A stretch of DNA of 16,123 nucleotides, taken from UBA5499 sp002426275 (GTDB lineage Bacteria > Bacillota > DTU084). The stretch is from contig CALASN010000152.1 in NCBI GenBank assembly GCA_937888735.1, positions 1 through 16,123 on the forward strand, written 5' to 3'. Position numbers and translations under genes: made by a program. Every line of letters begins with the position of its first letter. Within the stretch, counting starts at the first letter, position 1. Positions 1-7,369 of this stretch are shown here, one piece after another. Below the pieces are notes generated by a model that was given only the letters and a program-made list of their open reading frames with translations, was not told the DNA's origin and did no database searches.

Positions 1-222
1 TGTCAGCTTCGAGGCCGCTTGCGTCAGATCCGGAAAACTAAGCCGCGCTTTCATTTGCGCTTCCCGAGCCAGGACGGCTGTCAGCGCCCTGCGGGCCTCC
101 TGGCCCTGGGCCACGGTCTCCTCCAAGGCCCGCTCCTGTCTTCTCAAAGCCAGATGCCTCTGGCCCAAGGGCAGAAACAATAAAACCACGAGCGCAGCCG
201 TTAATACTTTATTTCTGGACAC
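1..222 (-). CDS. pilO: PilO-like inner-membrane pilus platform protein, N-terminal part (runs off the left edge)
   Basis: Only the first 74 codons are present. The start is GTG at 222, with a strong AAGGAGG site eight bases upstream, and it overlaps the end of pilN by 14 bases. The translation begins MSRNKVLTAALVVLLFLPLG: a short basic cytoplasmic tail followed by one hydrophobic segment (about residues 6-19). A charged, Gln/Arg/Glu-rich stretch follows that looks like a coiled coil. This short tail, one membrane helix and coiled coil match the start of PilO, which pairs with PilN to form the inner-membrane platform linking PilM to the rest of the pilus machine. Position directly after pilM and pilN supports this. 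The diagnostic C-terminal ferredoxin-like domain is outside the window, so the name rests on topology and gene order. Confidence 0.72.
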   Translation of the reverse strand, partial: MSRNKVLTAALVVLLFLPLGQRHLALRRQERALEETVAQGQEARRALTAVLAREAQMKARLSFPDLTQAASKLT

Positions 223-760
223 GCGCTTTTCCTCCTTCGGCCGGCACTTGCGCTGTGAGAGCAAAAAAATAATATTTTCCTTCTCCCTCCAGCTTTGCCT
301 GCTGGAGGCGGACTTCCGCCAGAGGGGGAAACCGCTTCAGTTCCGCTAAAAAGCGGGACAAGGAGGCAAGTGTGCGGGCTCCTCCCCGGAGGTGCAGCTC
401 CCCGGCCTGGGTTAACTCCAGATCCGTAAACCACAGATCCGGCGGCACCAGCCAGCGAATTCCTTCCAACAGCTCCGCGAAAACCCGGTTGCGTTTTTGC
501 TGTTCCCGCCAGCGGGCGGCTTCAGACTCCAATTTTGCCAACCGCCTTTCACTGGCGGCAAGCCGCGCGGTCTGGCGCCGGGCGTCCGAAGCCGCCGTCT
601 GGGCCTCCGCAAGCCGCGCCTGCCGCCGCTGGATCTGAGTCCAGCCGCAGAACAGCAAGAAAGCGCAGGTCCAGGCGAGGACAAAGGCCAGCAGCGCTTC
701 AGGCCAAGGAAACCGCGCTTCTTCCCGCCGCAAGTCCGGAGGAAGCAGATTGATGCTCAC
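209..760 (-). CDS. pilN: PilN, type IV pilus inner-membrane platform protein
   Basis: The product is 183 residues from GTG at 760, which overlaps the pilM stop in a GTGA junction. An AGGGG ribosome site lies eight bases upstream. The N-terminus reads MSINLLPPD, the conserved INLLP motif with which PilN tails bind the groove of PilM. One membrane helix follows (about residues 21-41), then a long Arg/Gln/Glu/Ala-rich coiled coil (about 45-100) and a C-terminal domain (about 110-175) of the PilN ferredoxin-like type, with a 'PPDLWFTDLEL' segment typical of the family. PilN dimerises with PilO outside the membrane and couples to cytoplasmic PilM. An open frame continues upstream of the GTG, but it is the other-frame shadow of pilM, so the GTG start is preferred. 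Family assignment is strong. Confidence 0.9.
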   Translation of the reverse strand: MSINLLPPDLRREEARFPWPEALLAFVLAWTCAFLLFCGWTQIQRRQARLAEAQTAASDARRQTARLAASERRLAKLESEAARWREQQKRNRVFAELLEGIRWLVPPDLWFTDLELTQAGELHLRGGARTLASLSRFLAELKRFPPLAEVRLQQAKLEGEGKYYFFALTAQVPAEGGKARVQK

Positions 761-1647
761 GGTCTCACCCCTCTCAGAGCCAAGCCCACGGCTGTGGCAT
801 ACTCCGGAGAAGTCTCCATGCCTGACGGCACCCTCAGCCGGCGGAACGGTTCTCCCGGCGCCACGCCTATGCCCAGCTGTTCTTCCAAAACCGGCGGCAG
901 GTCGGCTCTCGTGGCGCCGTAGCCCACCAAAAGCAGACGTTCCACCTTCTGTCCCCGCTCCCAACCGATGAAAGCAAATGAGCGGCTCAGCTCGTGCACT
1001 AGCTCCGGCAGTCCAACGGCAAAGGCAGGCTCCTGGGGCGCCGGCAGGAGCCGGTAAAACACCGGATTTGCGTCGCTGTAAATTGTCAATTCCTGAAAGC
1101 TCAAGCCCAGATCCAGCACGGCCACTGTGCCGACAAGCTGGTTGCGCAGGGATCTGGCCAGAGCCATAGCATTAAGTTCCACAGCCTGGGGCGTGATTCC
1201 TGCCGCGGAGAGAACGGCAAGATACTCCGCCACCACCTTTTTTTCCGCCGCAGCCACCAAAACCTCCAAATGTTCATCCTGCCTGCGGGCTTCGTAATCC
1301 CAAAAGGCATCTTCCAGGGAAAACGGCAAAGAGCTGCCCACTTCAAAGCCGATGGCCGTTTCCAGTTCGGCCTTTTTCAAAAGCGGCAGCTTCAAAAACC
1401 TCAAGGCAACGGCAGGTCCGCTCACCGCTATGCTGGTGGAAAAATCCCGGTTCCAGATGCCAAGTTGGCTGCGAATGGCCATCCCAAGCTCTTCAGGCCG
1501 CAGCAACCTGCCGCCCATGGCCGCGCCTTCCGGCACGGGCGTCTGACAGAGCCCTTCCACAGCGGGTATCCCGGGTTTAATCAGCGCCAGTTTAATTGTA
1601 GCGGTACCGATATCCACCCCCAGACGCAATTTTTTATCTCTAAACAT
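757..1647 (-). CDS. pilM: PilM, actin-like cytoplasmic pilus assembly ATPase-fold protein
   Basis: This 296-residue protein starts at ATG 1647, overlapping the preceding pilin-like gene by 8 bases. Near the N-terminus (about residues 8-20) it has LGVDIGTATIKLALI, the phosphate-1 loop of the actin/FtsA/Hsp70 fold. Later segments such as AVLDLG (about 178-183) fit phosphate 2, and LLLVGYGA near residue 240 fits the adenosine-site loop. PilM is a soluble protein that binds nucleotide and grips the INLLP tail of PilN, tying the cytoplasmic ATPase side of the machine to the PilN/PilO membrane platform. It is somewhat shorter than the roughly 350 residues common in Proteobacteria. The order pilM-pilN-pilO is kept, with 4- to 14-base overlaps, so the three are probably translationally coupled. 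Identification is firm. Confidence 0.92.
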   Translation of the reverse strand: MFRDKKLRLGVDIGTATIKLALIKPGIPAVEGLCQTPVPEGAAMGGRLLRPEELGMAIRSQLGIWNRDFSTSIAVSGPAVALRFLKLPLLKKAELETAIGFEVGSSLPFSLEDAFWDYEARRQDEHLEVLVAAAEKKVVAEYLAVLSAAGITPQAVELNAMALARSLRNQLVGTVAVLDLGLSFQELTIYSDANPVFYRLLPAPQEPAFAVGLPELVHELSRSFAFIGWERGQKVERLLLVGYGATRADLPPVLEEQLGIGVAPGEPFRRLRVPSGMETSPEYATAVGLALRGVRP

Positions 1648-2011
1648 CTTTCTCTTCTTCCCAGCGTAAAACTTTTAAATTATCGGCGAGCTCCAGCTCC
1701 ACAGTGCGCCTGACGCCTGCTTTTTTTCCTGTGGACCGGATGAGATAACGTTTTTTGTCCAGTTTCACGATTCTCACTCTGTAGCTGCCGCCTGCGAAAG
1801 AGGCTTGGAAGCTCTCAGGCGGGTTTTGGGCTTTCACCCATTCCACGGCGTGCATCAGTCCCGCCTCCGCGCAGTACAGGGCTTGAGTTTGTTTTTCCCA
1901 GCCGGCGGCGAAGGCAAAGCCCGATGAGCTCAGCTGTAGCGAAAAAAAAGCGAGCGGCATGAGGAGAAGAAAGGCGAACAGCACCCAGATGATGACGTAA
2001 CCTTTTCGCAT
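1640..2011 (-). CDS. PilX-like minor pilin
   Basis: The product is 123 residues from ATG 2011, which shares one base with the stop of the pilW-like gene (TGATG), a classic coupled junction. A GTG nine bases upstream is possible but would begin inside the preceding gene without benefit. The leader is MRKG, then a hydrophobic helix starting YVIIW. The residue at mature position +5 is Trp rather than the usual Glu, a departure also seen in PilX and GspK. The helix is followed by LYCAEAGLMHAVEW (about residues 45-58), close to the 'AAEAGL..A' signature after the first helix of PilX proteins. In characterised systems PilX joins PilV and PilW in a tip or initiation complex. Placement after pilV- and pilW-like genes supports that role. 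The exact family is inferred. Confidence 0.75.
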   Translation of the reverse strand: MRKGYVIIWVLFAFLLLMPLAFFSLQLSSSGFAFAAGWEKQTQALYCAEAGLMHAVEWVKAQNPPESFQASFAGGSYRVRIVKLDKKRYLIRSTGKKAGVRRTVELELADNLKVLRWEEEKDV

Positions 2012-2544
2012 CAACTCCACTTCCTCACGAAAAAGCCGGATTTCAGGCTGCCGCCCTTCCAGCTGAGGCTGATTCTAACGCTGTAGCTGCCGCCGGGAGG
2101 AGCTGCGCTCTCGCCTGTCTTTTCCTGCCAATAGGAAAAGCCGCCTGTTTTAAGCTTAGTCAGCAGCGGCCTCGCCTCCGCGCCGTCCTGGGTCCAGAGG
2201 GCGCCGTCTGCGAACCAATAGCGCCTGACGCCGCCGGCTGTATCAAGCGTCAGCTGCTCCGCGGAACCGTCTATGACTGCCGAGGCGCCGCGAATCTCCC
2301 GGCCCAAATCTTCCAAGGCTCCGACGGCCCTGGCATAGCCTGAGCCGGCTTCTCCGGCGCTGAACCACATTTGGTAGCCTGCAAGCAGCAAACGCGCCAC
2401 TGCCCCCAGGAGAATGGCTGCCGAGACCATGGCTGCCAATACTTCAACCAGGGTAAAGCCGCGGGAACCGACTTTGAGCTTTAAGCGCCCTCTTTCAGCC
2501 GCCCGCTGAGCAGAGTCGGCATCCTCACTTCTCCGCCGCGCCAT
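2011..2544 (-). CDS. PilW/GspJ-like minor pilin
   Basis: This 177-residue prepilin-like protein starts at ATG 2544 inside the end of the preceding gene (64-base overlap). No in-frame ATG, GTG or TTG lies nearer the processing site, so the leader is unusually long and basic (about 28 residues). The processing site is RG|FTLVEVLAA, with Glu at +5, followed by a hydrophobic helix. Downstream, a helical region reading ALEDLGREIRGASAVI resembles the 'L..eLR.A' segment of PilW and GspJ. The remainder is a beta-rich domain with GGVRRYWFADGALW-type strands. PilW-class minor pilins are processed by the prepilin peptidase and help prime pilus assembly. The ribosome site is weak, suggesting coupling to the gene before it. 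The broad class is secure; PilW rather than another minor pilin is inferred from order. Confidence 0.75.
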   Translation of the reverse strand: MARRRSEDADSAQRAAERGRLKLKVGSRGFTLVEVLAAMVSAAILLGAVARLLLAGYQMWFSAGEAGSGYARAVGALEDLGREIRGASAVIDGSAEQLTLDTAGGVRRYWFADGALWTQDGAEARPLLTKLKTGGFSYWQEKTGESAAPPGGSYSVRISLSWKGGSLKSGFFVRKWS

Positions 2545-2873
2545 CTTACCACCACTTCCACATATTTAAGCTTCGCCCGAGGCAGGCTTTCGGGCGTCAG
2601 AGCGCCTTGCGAATCCAGAGCCATCCCCCGTACGATCCGTTCCACTGTGTACCTTGGCGAAACCGGAGCCGGAGGCTCGGCAGTCACGGCGTTAAAATTC
2701 ATAGCGCGAATAGACTCCAGCTCTCTTTGCGCCACTGCCACAGCGCCCGCCTTCAGCCGACTTCCCTTGCCGCCCCCCACGGTCAGCTTAGCCGTCCAGC
2801 TGAGGACGAGCAGCAACGCCCCAAAGAGAACCAAAGCAGCCATCACCTCTACCAAAGAAAAACCTTGCCGCAC
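2481..2873 (-). CDS. PilV/GspI-like minor pilin
   Basis: The product is 130 residues from GTG 2873, with AAGGAGG positioned seven bases upstream. It has a minimal leader, MRQG, then FSLVEVMAALVLFG with Glu at +5 and a long hydrophobic helix. The first helix continues into a region reading VAQRELESIRAMNF (about residues 47-60), which matches the 'A...LE.lR...f' segment typical of PilV and GspI minor pilins. It is separated from pilA by an 86-base gap holding a terminator-like hairpin, so it probably receives less transcription than the major pilin. It overlaps the next, PilW-like gene by 64 bases. Prepilin class is certain from the type III signal; the PilV label is a family-level inference. 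Confidence 0.78.
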   Translation of the reverse strand: MRQGFSLVEVMAALVLFGALLLVLSWTAKLTVGGGKGSRLKAGAVAVAQRELESIRAMNFNAVTAEPPAPVSPRYTVERIVRGMALDSQGALTPESLPRAKLKYVEVVVRWRGGEVRMPTLLSGRLKEGA

Positions 2874-2887
2874 GCGCTATCCTCCTT

Positions 2888-2916
2888 AAAACTGAGGGGA
2901 GGGCTGCCCCCTCCCC
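2888..2916 (-). terminator. Terminator-like hairpin between pilA and the minor pilin genes
   Basis: On the minus strand an 8-base-pair GC-rich stem, GGGGAGGG paired with CCCTCCCC, encloses a 5-base loop. Four U residues follow after a 4-base spacer (CAGT). The U run is short and displaced, so this looks like a weak or partial terminator, or an RNA-stabilising 3' hairpin for the pilA message. Complete termination is unlikely, because pilV- and pilW-like genes follow at once with no clear promoter. Confidence 0.6.
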
Positions 2917-2959
2917 CGAAACTAACCACTAATTCCCCGTTATGTCTGTCTCCCGCACA

Positions 2960-3319
2960 TCATTCCACATAATCTGTGAACCCGTCTTCATCCAGTTGCA
3001 GCTGGTGATGCGCGCACTTGAGGGTGTACCCGTCGCCCGACTTCGTGTAGGTGTACGCCTCGTCTGTGGAAGGACATTTCTTGGCTTTTTCGTTCACGTT
3101 CACGGTTGTCAGATCCTCTGGATACTCGTCGTGCTCTGCGTAGTGCTGAGCCAGTCCGGTTTGCACAAGGCGCAGATTGCTCTGGCAGGAAGCGCGCGTG
3201 GCCGCTTCTTTGGCGCCGCTGAGCCTGGGCACGATAATGGCGGCTAAAATGCCGATGACCACGATTACCACCAATAATTCCACCAAGGTAAACCCACCCT
3301 GTTTTGCGTTTACTTTCAT
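2960..3319 (-). CDS. pilA: Major type IV pilin, PilA
   Basis: This 119-residue prepilin starts at ATG 3319 behind an almost ideal AAAGGAGGTGA ribosome site, the strongest in the window. The leader MKVNAKQGG is cut before FTLVELLVVI, giving a mature N-terminal Phe and Glu at +5. The hydrophobic helix reaches about residue 33 with the usual Pro (P31). The soluble domain is short, rich in Asp, Glu, Lys and Tyr, and holds three cysteines (45, 82, 102), so one disulfide is possible with one Cys left over. Small pilins with 'YP.DL' after the helix are typical of Firmicutes type IV pili and ComGC relatives. It follows pilC and lies between two hairpins, which suits high, separately tuned expression. 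Major-subunit status is inferred from these signals. Confidence 0.88.
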   Translation of the reverse strand: MKVNAKQGGFTLVELLVVIVVIGILAAIIVPRLSGAKEAATRASCQSNLRLVQTGLAQHYAEHDEYPEDLTTVNVNEKAKKCPSTDEAYTYTKSGDGYTLKCAHHQLQLDEDGFTDYVE

Positions 3320-3328
3320 GCTGTCACC

Positions 3329-3357
3329 TCCTTTCGCAGCGGCCTCCGGCCGAGGCC
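3329..3357 (-). promoter_or_regulatory. 5' hairpin and strong ribosome binding site of pilA
   Basis: Directly upstream of the pilA ribosome site the minus strand can form a 6-base-pair GC stem (GGCCTC with GAGGCC, 3341-3357) around a 5-base loop. It ends a few bases before AAAGGAGGTGA (about 3325-3335). The hairpin leaves the ribosome site free, so it may protect the 5' end of a processed pilA message rather than block translation. The structure is visible; the stabilising role is inferred. Confidence 0.5.
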
Positions 3358-3370
3358 ATAGCGCATCTAT

Positions 3371-3395
3371 ATTAAAAGTTCAGCCGTGGCTGAAC
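3371..3395 (-). terminator. Terminator-like hairpin between pilC and pilA
   Basis: On the minus strand, 11 bases after the pilC stop, GTTCAGCC pairs with GGCTGAAC around a 2-base loop (or a 7-bp stem with a 4-base loop). It is followed directly by TTTTAAT. Stem plus U-rich tail is the form of an intrinsic terminator, though the U run is broken by A. It could attenuate transcription coming from pilB-pilT-pilC or mark a processing point that frees the pilA message. No convincing separate pilA promoter was found in the remaining bases. Confidence 0.6.
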
Positions 3396-3406
3396 GGGCC
3401 GGCGCG

Positions 3407-4612
3407 TTAACGGCTCATGCCGCTCATCAGCTCGTACAATGGCAAAATGGTGGTGAGCAGCAACAGGAGCACTACGGCGCCCAAAAAGACGATGATCGAA
3501 GGTTCTAAAAGCGAGGCGAGGTTTTTGGTTTTGCGCTCGACCTCCGATTCAAAAAAATCAGCCGCCCGCTCCAGCATCTGATCTAAAGAGCCTGTCTCTT
3601 CCCCCACCCGGATCATCTGGATTAGCAGCGGCGGCAATAATTGCGTCTCAGACAGCGGACCCGCCAGATCCCCTCCTTGCTCCACCCGCTTGGCGCAGCG
3701 GGCGAGCTCCGCTTTGAATTTGGAATTGTCCACCACTTTGCCAGTCGTCTCCAAAGCCAGCAAAATGGGAATCGCGCTGCGGGTCAAGAGCGAAAGCGTG
3801 CGGGCCAGCCTGGAGGTAAAGGTCCAGTTGAGGATCTGGCCGAAGACGGGCAGCTTAAGGGAAAATTCATCCCACCATGCTCTGCCTTTCTCCGTCCTAA
3901 TGTACCGCCAAAAGCCGAAAATGAGGCTCCCAGCTGCCAATACAAAGAAAAACCACCGCTTGGTTAAGAAGTCCGCGCCTTTCAGAATGGTTCTGGTCAA
4001 AGCGGGAACGGGCACGTCGAAATCCGCGAACAGTTCCGAGAACTGCGGCAGAATCACAAAGAGCACCACTAAAAGCACGGCCAAGGCCAGGGCGCAGACC
4101 ACGCACGGATAGAGCAAGGCGCTGCGCACGCGGCTTTCCAGCTGATATTCCCGCTCATAATTAAGGGCAAGCCTGGAGAGCACCAGATCCAAAGCGCCGC
4201 CCCTTTCTCCGGCTTCCACCAGGTGGACGAACAGGGCCGGAAACTGCGGACGCTTGCCCAGGGCCGCGGAAAAGGACATGCCCTCTTCCACATCCGCAAG
4301 CACCTGCGATAGCGCGGCCGCCAGCTGCCTGCTGCGGGTCTGCTCAGCGGCAAGCCGCAGGCCGGCGGTGAGCGGCAACCCGGAATGGATCATCACGCTC
4401 AGCTGTCTGGAAAAGGAGGCTAATTCCTTGAGGCCGGGTCTCGGGGCGCGGGCTAAAGCGGCAGTGCCGCCGGAGCGGTGTTGTTCGACGCCGGTGAGGA
4501 AAAAACCGTCTTGCCGCAGCATAGCTGCCACTTGCGCCGAGGAGTCCGCGGCCATCACCCCGGTCTTCCTGACCCCTTCCAAATTGCGAGCGCGATAGCG
4601 AAACTCAGGCAC
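3407..4612 (-). CDS. pilC: PilC, type IV pilus inner-membrane platform protein
   Basis: This 401-residue protein starts with GTG at 4612, sharing one base with the pilT stop, and has GGGAG about nine bases upstream. It opens with MPEFRYRARNLEG, the usual short N-terminal strand of the PilC/GspF family. Two T2SSF domains follow (about residues 65-190 and 265-390). Each is a helical cytoplasmic bundle with a motif such as FSRQLSVMIHSGLPL (first) or the equivalent LARTLSLLTRSAIPI (second). Three membrane segments are visible: about 165-190, 215-235 and 370-393. PilC sits in the membrane above the PilB hexamer and passes pilin subunits from the bilayer to the growing pilus base. Its order after pilB and pilT is the standard type IVa arrangement. 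Length and topology are normal. Confidence 0.95.
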   Translation of the reverse strand: MPEFRYRARNLEGVRKTGVMAADSSAQVAAMLRQDGFFLTGVEQHRSGGTAALARAPRPGLKELASFSRQLSVMIHSGLPLTAGLRLAAEQTRSRQLAAALSQVLADVEEGMSFSAALGKRPQFPALFVHLVEAGERGGALDLVLSRLALNYEREYQLESRVRSALLYPCVVCALALAVLLVVLFVILPQFSELFADFDVPVPALTRTILKGADFLTKRWFFFVLAAGSLIFGFWRYIRTEKGRAWWDEFSLKLPVFGQILNWTFTSRLARTLSLLTRSAIPILLALETTGKVVDNSKFKAELARCAKRVEQGGDLAGPLSETQLLPPLLIQMIRVGEETGSLDQMLERAADFFESEVERKTKNLASLLEPSIIVFLGAVVLLLLLTTILPLYELMSGMSR

Positions 4613-5682
4613 TACTCTTCTCTCCCTTTGGCAAGCAGGCGCTTGATCTCTTCGGGCTGCGTAGCGTACAAAATAGCGGTCTGGGATGTGACGCGCCCTT
4701 GTTCGTGGAGCTTCCTGAGGGCGCTGTCCATGCTCTGCATCCCGCTGGCCCCTCCGGTTTGCATCAGCATGGGAAGTTGATAGGCCTTCCCCTCCCGAAT
4801 CAGATTCCTCACGGCAGGGGTGCCAAGCAAAACCTCCACAGCCAGCGCCAAACCGTCTGCGCCGGGAACCAGCTGCTGGGCCACAATCGCCTCCAGGGTG
4901 GTGGCAAGCTGCAGCTGGATCTGCTGTTGTTGGCTGGAAGGAAAAATATCCAAAATTCTCTCCACCGAAGCTGCGGCGCTGGCCGTATGCAGGGAAGCTA
5001 AGACCAGATGCCCGGTTTCCGCGGCCGTAATGGCAGTAGCCATGGTCTCCAAGTCCCTCATCTCTCCCACCAAGATCACGTCCGGATCCTGCCTGAGAGC
5101 GGCCCTTAAGGCCAGGGAAAACGATTTCGTGTCTGAGCCGACCTCCCGCTGGTCCACGATGCTGCGTTTATGGCTATGAAGATATTCGATCGGATCTTCA
5201 ATGGTGATGATGTGACAGCTGCGCTGGGAGTTGATCAAATCAACAAGGCTGGCCAGGGTCGTGGATTTGCCGCTGCCGGCCGGACCGGTGACCAGGATGA
5301 TCCCTCTTTGCTTAGCTGCGAGCCCTCGCACGCTCTCCGGCAGGCCAAGCTGCTCCAGATCCGGAATCCGGTAGGGGATCAGCCTCACGGCAGCCGAAAG
5401 CGTTCCGCGCTGCCTGTAGACATTGATCCGAAAGCGGCCCACAGAGGGCAAACCCCAGGAAAAATCCGCTTCTCCATTTTCAGCAAGCTCAGTTGCCGCC
5501 CGCTGGGGAACGATTTGCGCCAACAGCTCTTCGCTCTGTCTGCCGTCCAATGCGGACGCCTGGGGAAAGAGCGGGGTCAGCTGGCCGGAAATGCGGACAA
5601 AAGGCGGCAGCCCGGAGGAAAGGTGCAAATCTGTGGCTCCTTTGGCTACGGCCGCTCTCAGCAGCTCTTCAAACCTCATCAT
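4612..5682 (-). CDS. pilT: PilT, pilus retraction ATPase
   Basis: This 356-residue protein starts at ATG 5682 in an ATGA overlap with the pilB stop. It has the short PilT N-terminal domain (ATDLHLSSGLPPFVRI), Walker A GPAGSGKS at residues 133-140, the Asp box ITIEDPIEY, Walker B VILVGEMRD and the His box HLVLASLHT. It also carries the C-terminal motif AVRNLIRE, close to the AIRNLIRE element needed for retraction in characterised PilT proteins. There is no cysteine zinc site, as expected for PilT and unlike PilB. PilT pulls subunits back into the membrane, giving twitching and DNA or surface uptake functions. Its presence says the second cluster is a retractable type IVa pilus rather than a secretion pseudopilus. 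Identification is firm. Confidence 0.96.
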   Translation of the reverse strand: MMRFEELLRAAVAKGATDLHLSSGLPPFVRISGQLTPLFPQASALDGRQSEELLAQIVPQRAATELAENGEADFSWGLPSVGRFRINVYRQRGTLSAAVRLIPYRIPDLEQLGLPESVRGLAAKQRGIILVTGPAGSGKSTTLASLVDLINSQRSCHIITIEDPIEYLHSHKRSIVDQREVGSDTKSFSLALRAALRQDPDVILVGEMRDLETMATAITAAETGHLVLASLHTASAAASVERILDIFPSSQQQQIQLQLATTLEAIVAQQLVPGADGLALAVEVLLGTPAVRNLIREGKAYQLPMLMQTGGASGMQSMDSALRKLHEQGRVTSQTAILYATQPEEIKRLLAKGREE

Positions 5683-7340
5683 AGCCCGTCCGCTCTCGTC
5701 ACGCGCAGCACTTCATCCAGGCTGGTAAGGCCCGCGAGGACTTTCCGGCAGCCGTCCTGCGCCATCGGCTCCATGCCGCGCCTGATCGCCTCTTCCCTGA
5801 TCCGGCCCTCAGGCAGTCCCCGGCGCATCATGGCCCAGAACTCGCCGTCAGGCAGTAAAATCTCCTGCAGCGCGAAGCGGCCTTGGAAGCCGGTCTGGCC
5901 GCAGGCCGGGCAGCCTTTGGGCTCGCAGATCCTCTGGTCTGACGGAGGCGCCTGGCCCGTCAGCTCCAGAAGCAAATTATGAGCTGCCTCGGTAATGCCG
6001 CGGCTTTCCCGGCAAGCAGGGCAAAGGCGGCGCACCAGCCGCTGCGCGACTACTCCCAGCAAGGCGGAAGTAATTAAAAACGGCTCAATTCCCATCTCCA
6101 CCAACCTGGCCACCGCGCCGATGGAATCGTTGGTATGCAGCGTGGATAACACCAGATGGCCGGTGAGAGCCGCTTCGATGGCGATTTGGGCCGTCTCCCG
6201 GTCGCGGATCTCTCCCACCAAGATCACATCCGGATCCTGGCGCACCAAAGCTCTCAGGCCAGTGGCAAAAGTGAGGCCAAAGCGGGGATTTACTTGCACC
6301 TGATTGATCCCTTCCAAGGTATACTCCACAGGATCTTCCACTGTGACGATGTTCTCCTGCTTGGCGTCAAGCTCTCTTAAGGCGGCGTAAAGGGTTGTGG
6401 TTTTCCCGCTGCCTGTGGGGCCCGTCACCAAAATGATCCCGTAGGGACGCTTCAGCAAATTCCTGAACGCTTGCAGCTTTTCCGGCGCAAAATCGAGCTG
6501 AGACAGCCTGAGCAGATCGCGCTTGCTATCTAAAATCCTCACCGCAACCTTCTCTCCGTTCATGGTGGGAAGCGTTGAGAGCCGAAAGTCGATCTTGCGG
6601 CCGTCTACCTGCAGGAAAAATCTCCCGTCCTGGGGCAGCCGCCGCTCGGCGATATCCAAATCAGCCATCACTTTCAATCTGGAGATCAAAGGCACAGCGA
6701 GGCTCGCGCTCTGGGTGCCGGCGTCCCGCAGAAAGCCGTCCACGCGCATGCGAATCCGTAATTTGCCTCCGCTCTGGGGTTCCAGGTGAAGGTCGCTGGC
6801 GCGCTCCCGCACCGCTCGCTCTAAAATGGCGTTCACAGCCTGGGCCACGGGTCCCGCGGTCTCGTCCTGGGAGAGCTCCGGCTCCTGGCTCTGCGCAGGC
6901 AGCTCCCTGTACGCCTGAACCACGGCCTGGCTGATTTGTCTGGCTGAAGCCAAGGCAGGCTCGATCTCAAGGCCTGTGGCGGCTCTCAGGGCATCGATTA
7001 TGTAGATGTTCAAGGGATCGCTCATGGCCACCATTAATTTGCCGTCCGTCTTGACCAGGGGCACCACGCCGTAATGCCGGGCAAGGTTTTCCGGCAAGGC
7101 TGCCAGAGCGTCCTTGTTAAAGGCGAAACGGCTCAAATCAACATGCGGGATGCCCAATTGATATTCCAAAGCGCGCAACAGGCTCTGCTCGTCAAGGAAG
7201 CCTTTGGCCACCAGGATCTGACCCAACCGCTCGCCGGTTTTCTTTTGCTGAGCCAGCGCGGCCTCCAGCTGCCGATCCGTAAGCAGGCCGGCGTTTTTCA
7301 GTAATTTCCCCAGTCTATTGGAAACAGCCTGTGCGTTCAC
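5679..7340 (-). CDS. pilB: PilB, pilus extension ATPase with c-di-GMP-type MshEN domain
   Basis: The product is 553 residues from GTG 7340, chosen because GGGGGTGAT, nearly a full anti-16S match, sits seven bases upstream. The ATG at 7361 has no ribosome site and lies about at the predicted transcript start. The N-terminal MshEN domain has two intact 24-residue motifs, R9-L10-G11 to Q32 and R38-L39-G40 to Q61, the pattern shown to bind c-di-GMP in MshE-type ATPases. The ATPase core has Walker A GPTGSGKT at about 307-314, Asp box VTVEDPVEY, Walker B VILVGEIRD and His box HLVLSTLHTND. A CPAC...CPAC pair forms the usual zinc site. PilB is the cytoplasmic hexamer that drives pilus polymerisation through PilC. 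It opens the pil operon and is followed by pilT. Confidence 0.96.
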   Translation of the reverse strand: MNAQAVSNRLGKLLKNAGLLTDRQLEAALAQQKKTGERLGQILVAKGFLDEQSLLRALEYQLGIPHVDLSRFAFNKDALAALPENLARHYGVVPLVKTDGKLMVAMSDPLNIYIIDALRAATGLEIEPALASARQISQAVVQAYRELPAQSQEPELSQDETAGPVAQAVNAILERAVRERASDLHLEPQSGGKLRIRMRVDGFLRDAGTQSASLAVPLISRLKVMADLDIAERRLPQDGRFFLQVDGRKIDFRLSTLPTMNGEKVAVRILDSKRDLLRLSQLDFAPEKLQAFRNLLKRPYGIILVTGPTGSGKTTTLYAALRELDAKQENIVTVEDPVEYTLEGINQVQVNPRFGLTFATGLRALVRQDPDVILVGEIRDRETAQIAIEAALTGHLVLSTLHTNDSIGAVARLVEMGIEPFLITSALLGVVAQRLVRRLCPACRESRGITEAAHNLLLELTGQAPPSDQRICEPKGCPACGQTGFQGRFALQEILLPDGEFWAMMRRGLPEGRIREEAIRRGMEPMAQDGCRKVLAGLTSLDEVLRVTRADGL

Positions 7341-7369
7341 GGCATCACCCCCAGTCGACATATGTAGAC

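Noticed and set aside
761..964. N-terminal extension of pilN
   Set aside because: The upstream codons are the out-of-frame reading of pilM. The INLLP motif and a good ribosome site place the start at GTG 760.
5170..5982. 270-codon open frame on the plus strand
   Set aside because: It lies wholly antisense to pilT and pilB, whose motifs are unmistakable. It shows no recognisable domain and has the composition expected from GC-rich antisense frames.
5060..6240. Nearly identical stretch of about 30 bases in pilT (near 5061) and pilB (near 6208), suggesting recent recombination
   Set aside because: The match covers only the Walker B coding region, and flanking sequence is diverged. Protein constraint plus shared codon preference explains it.
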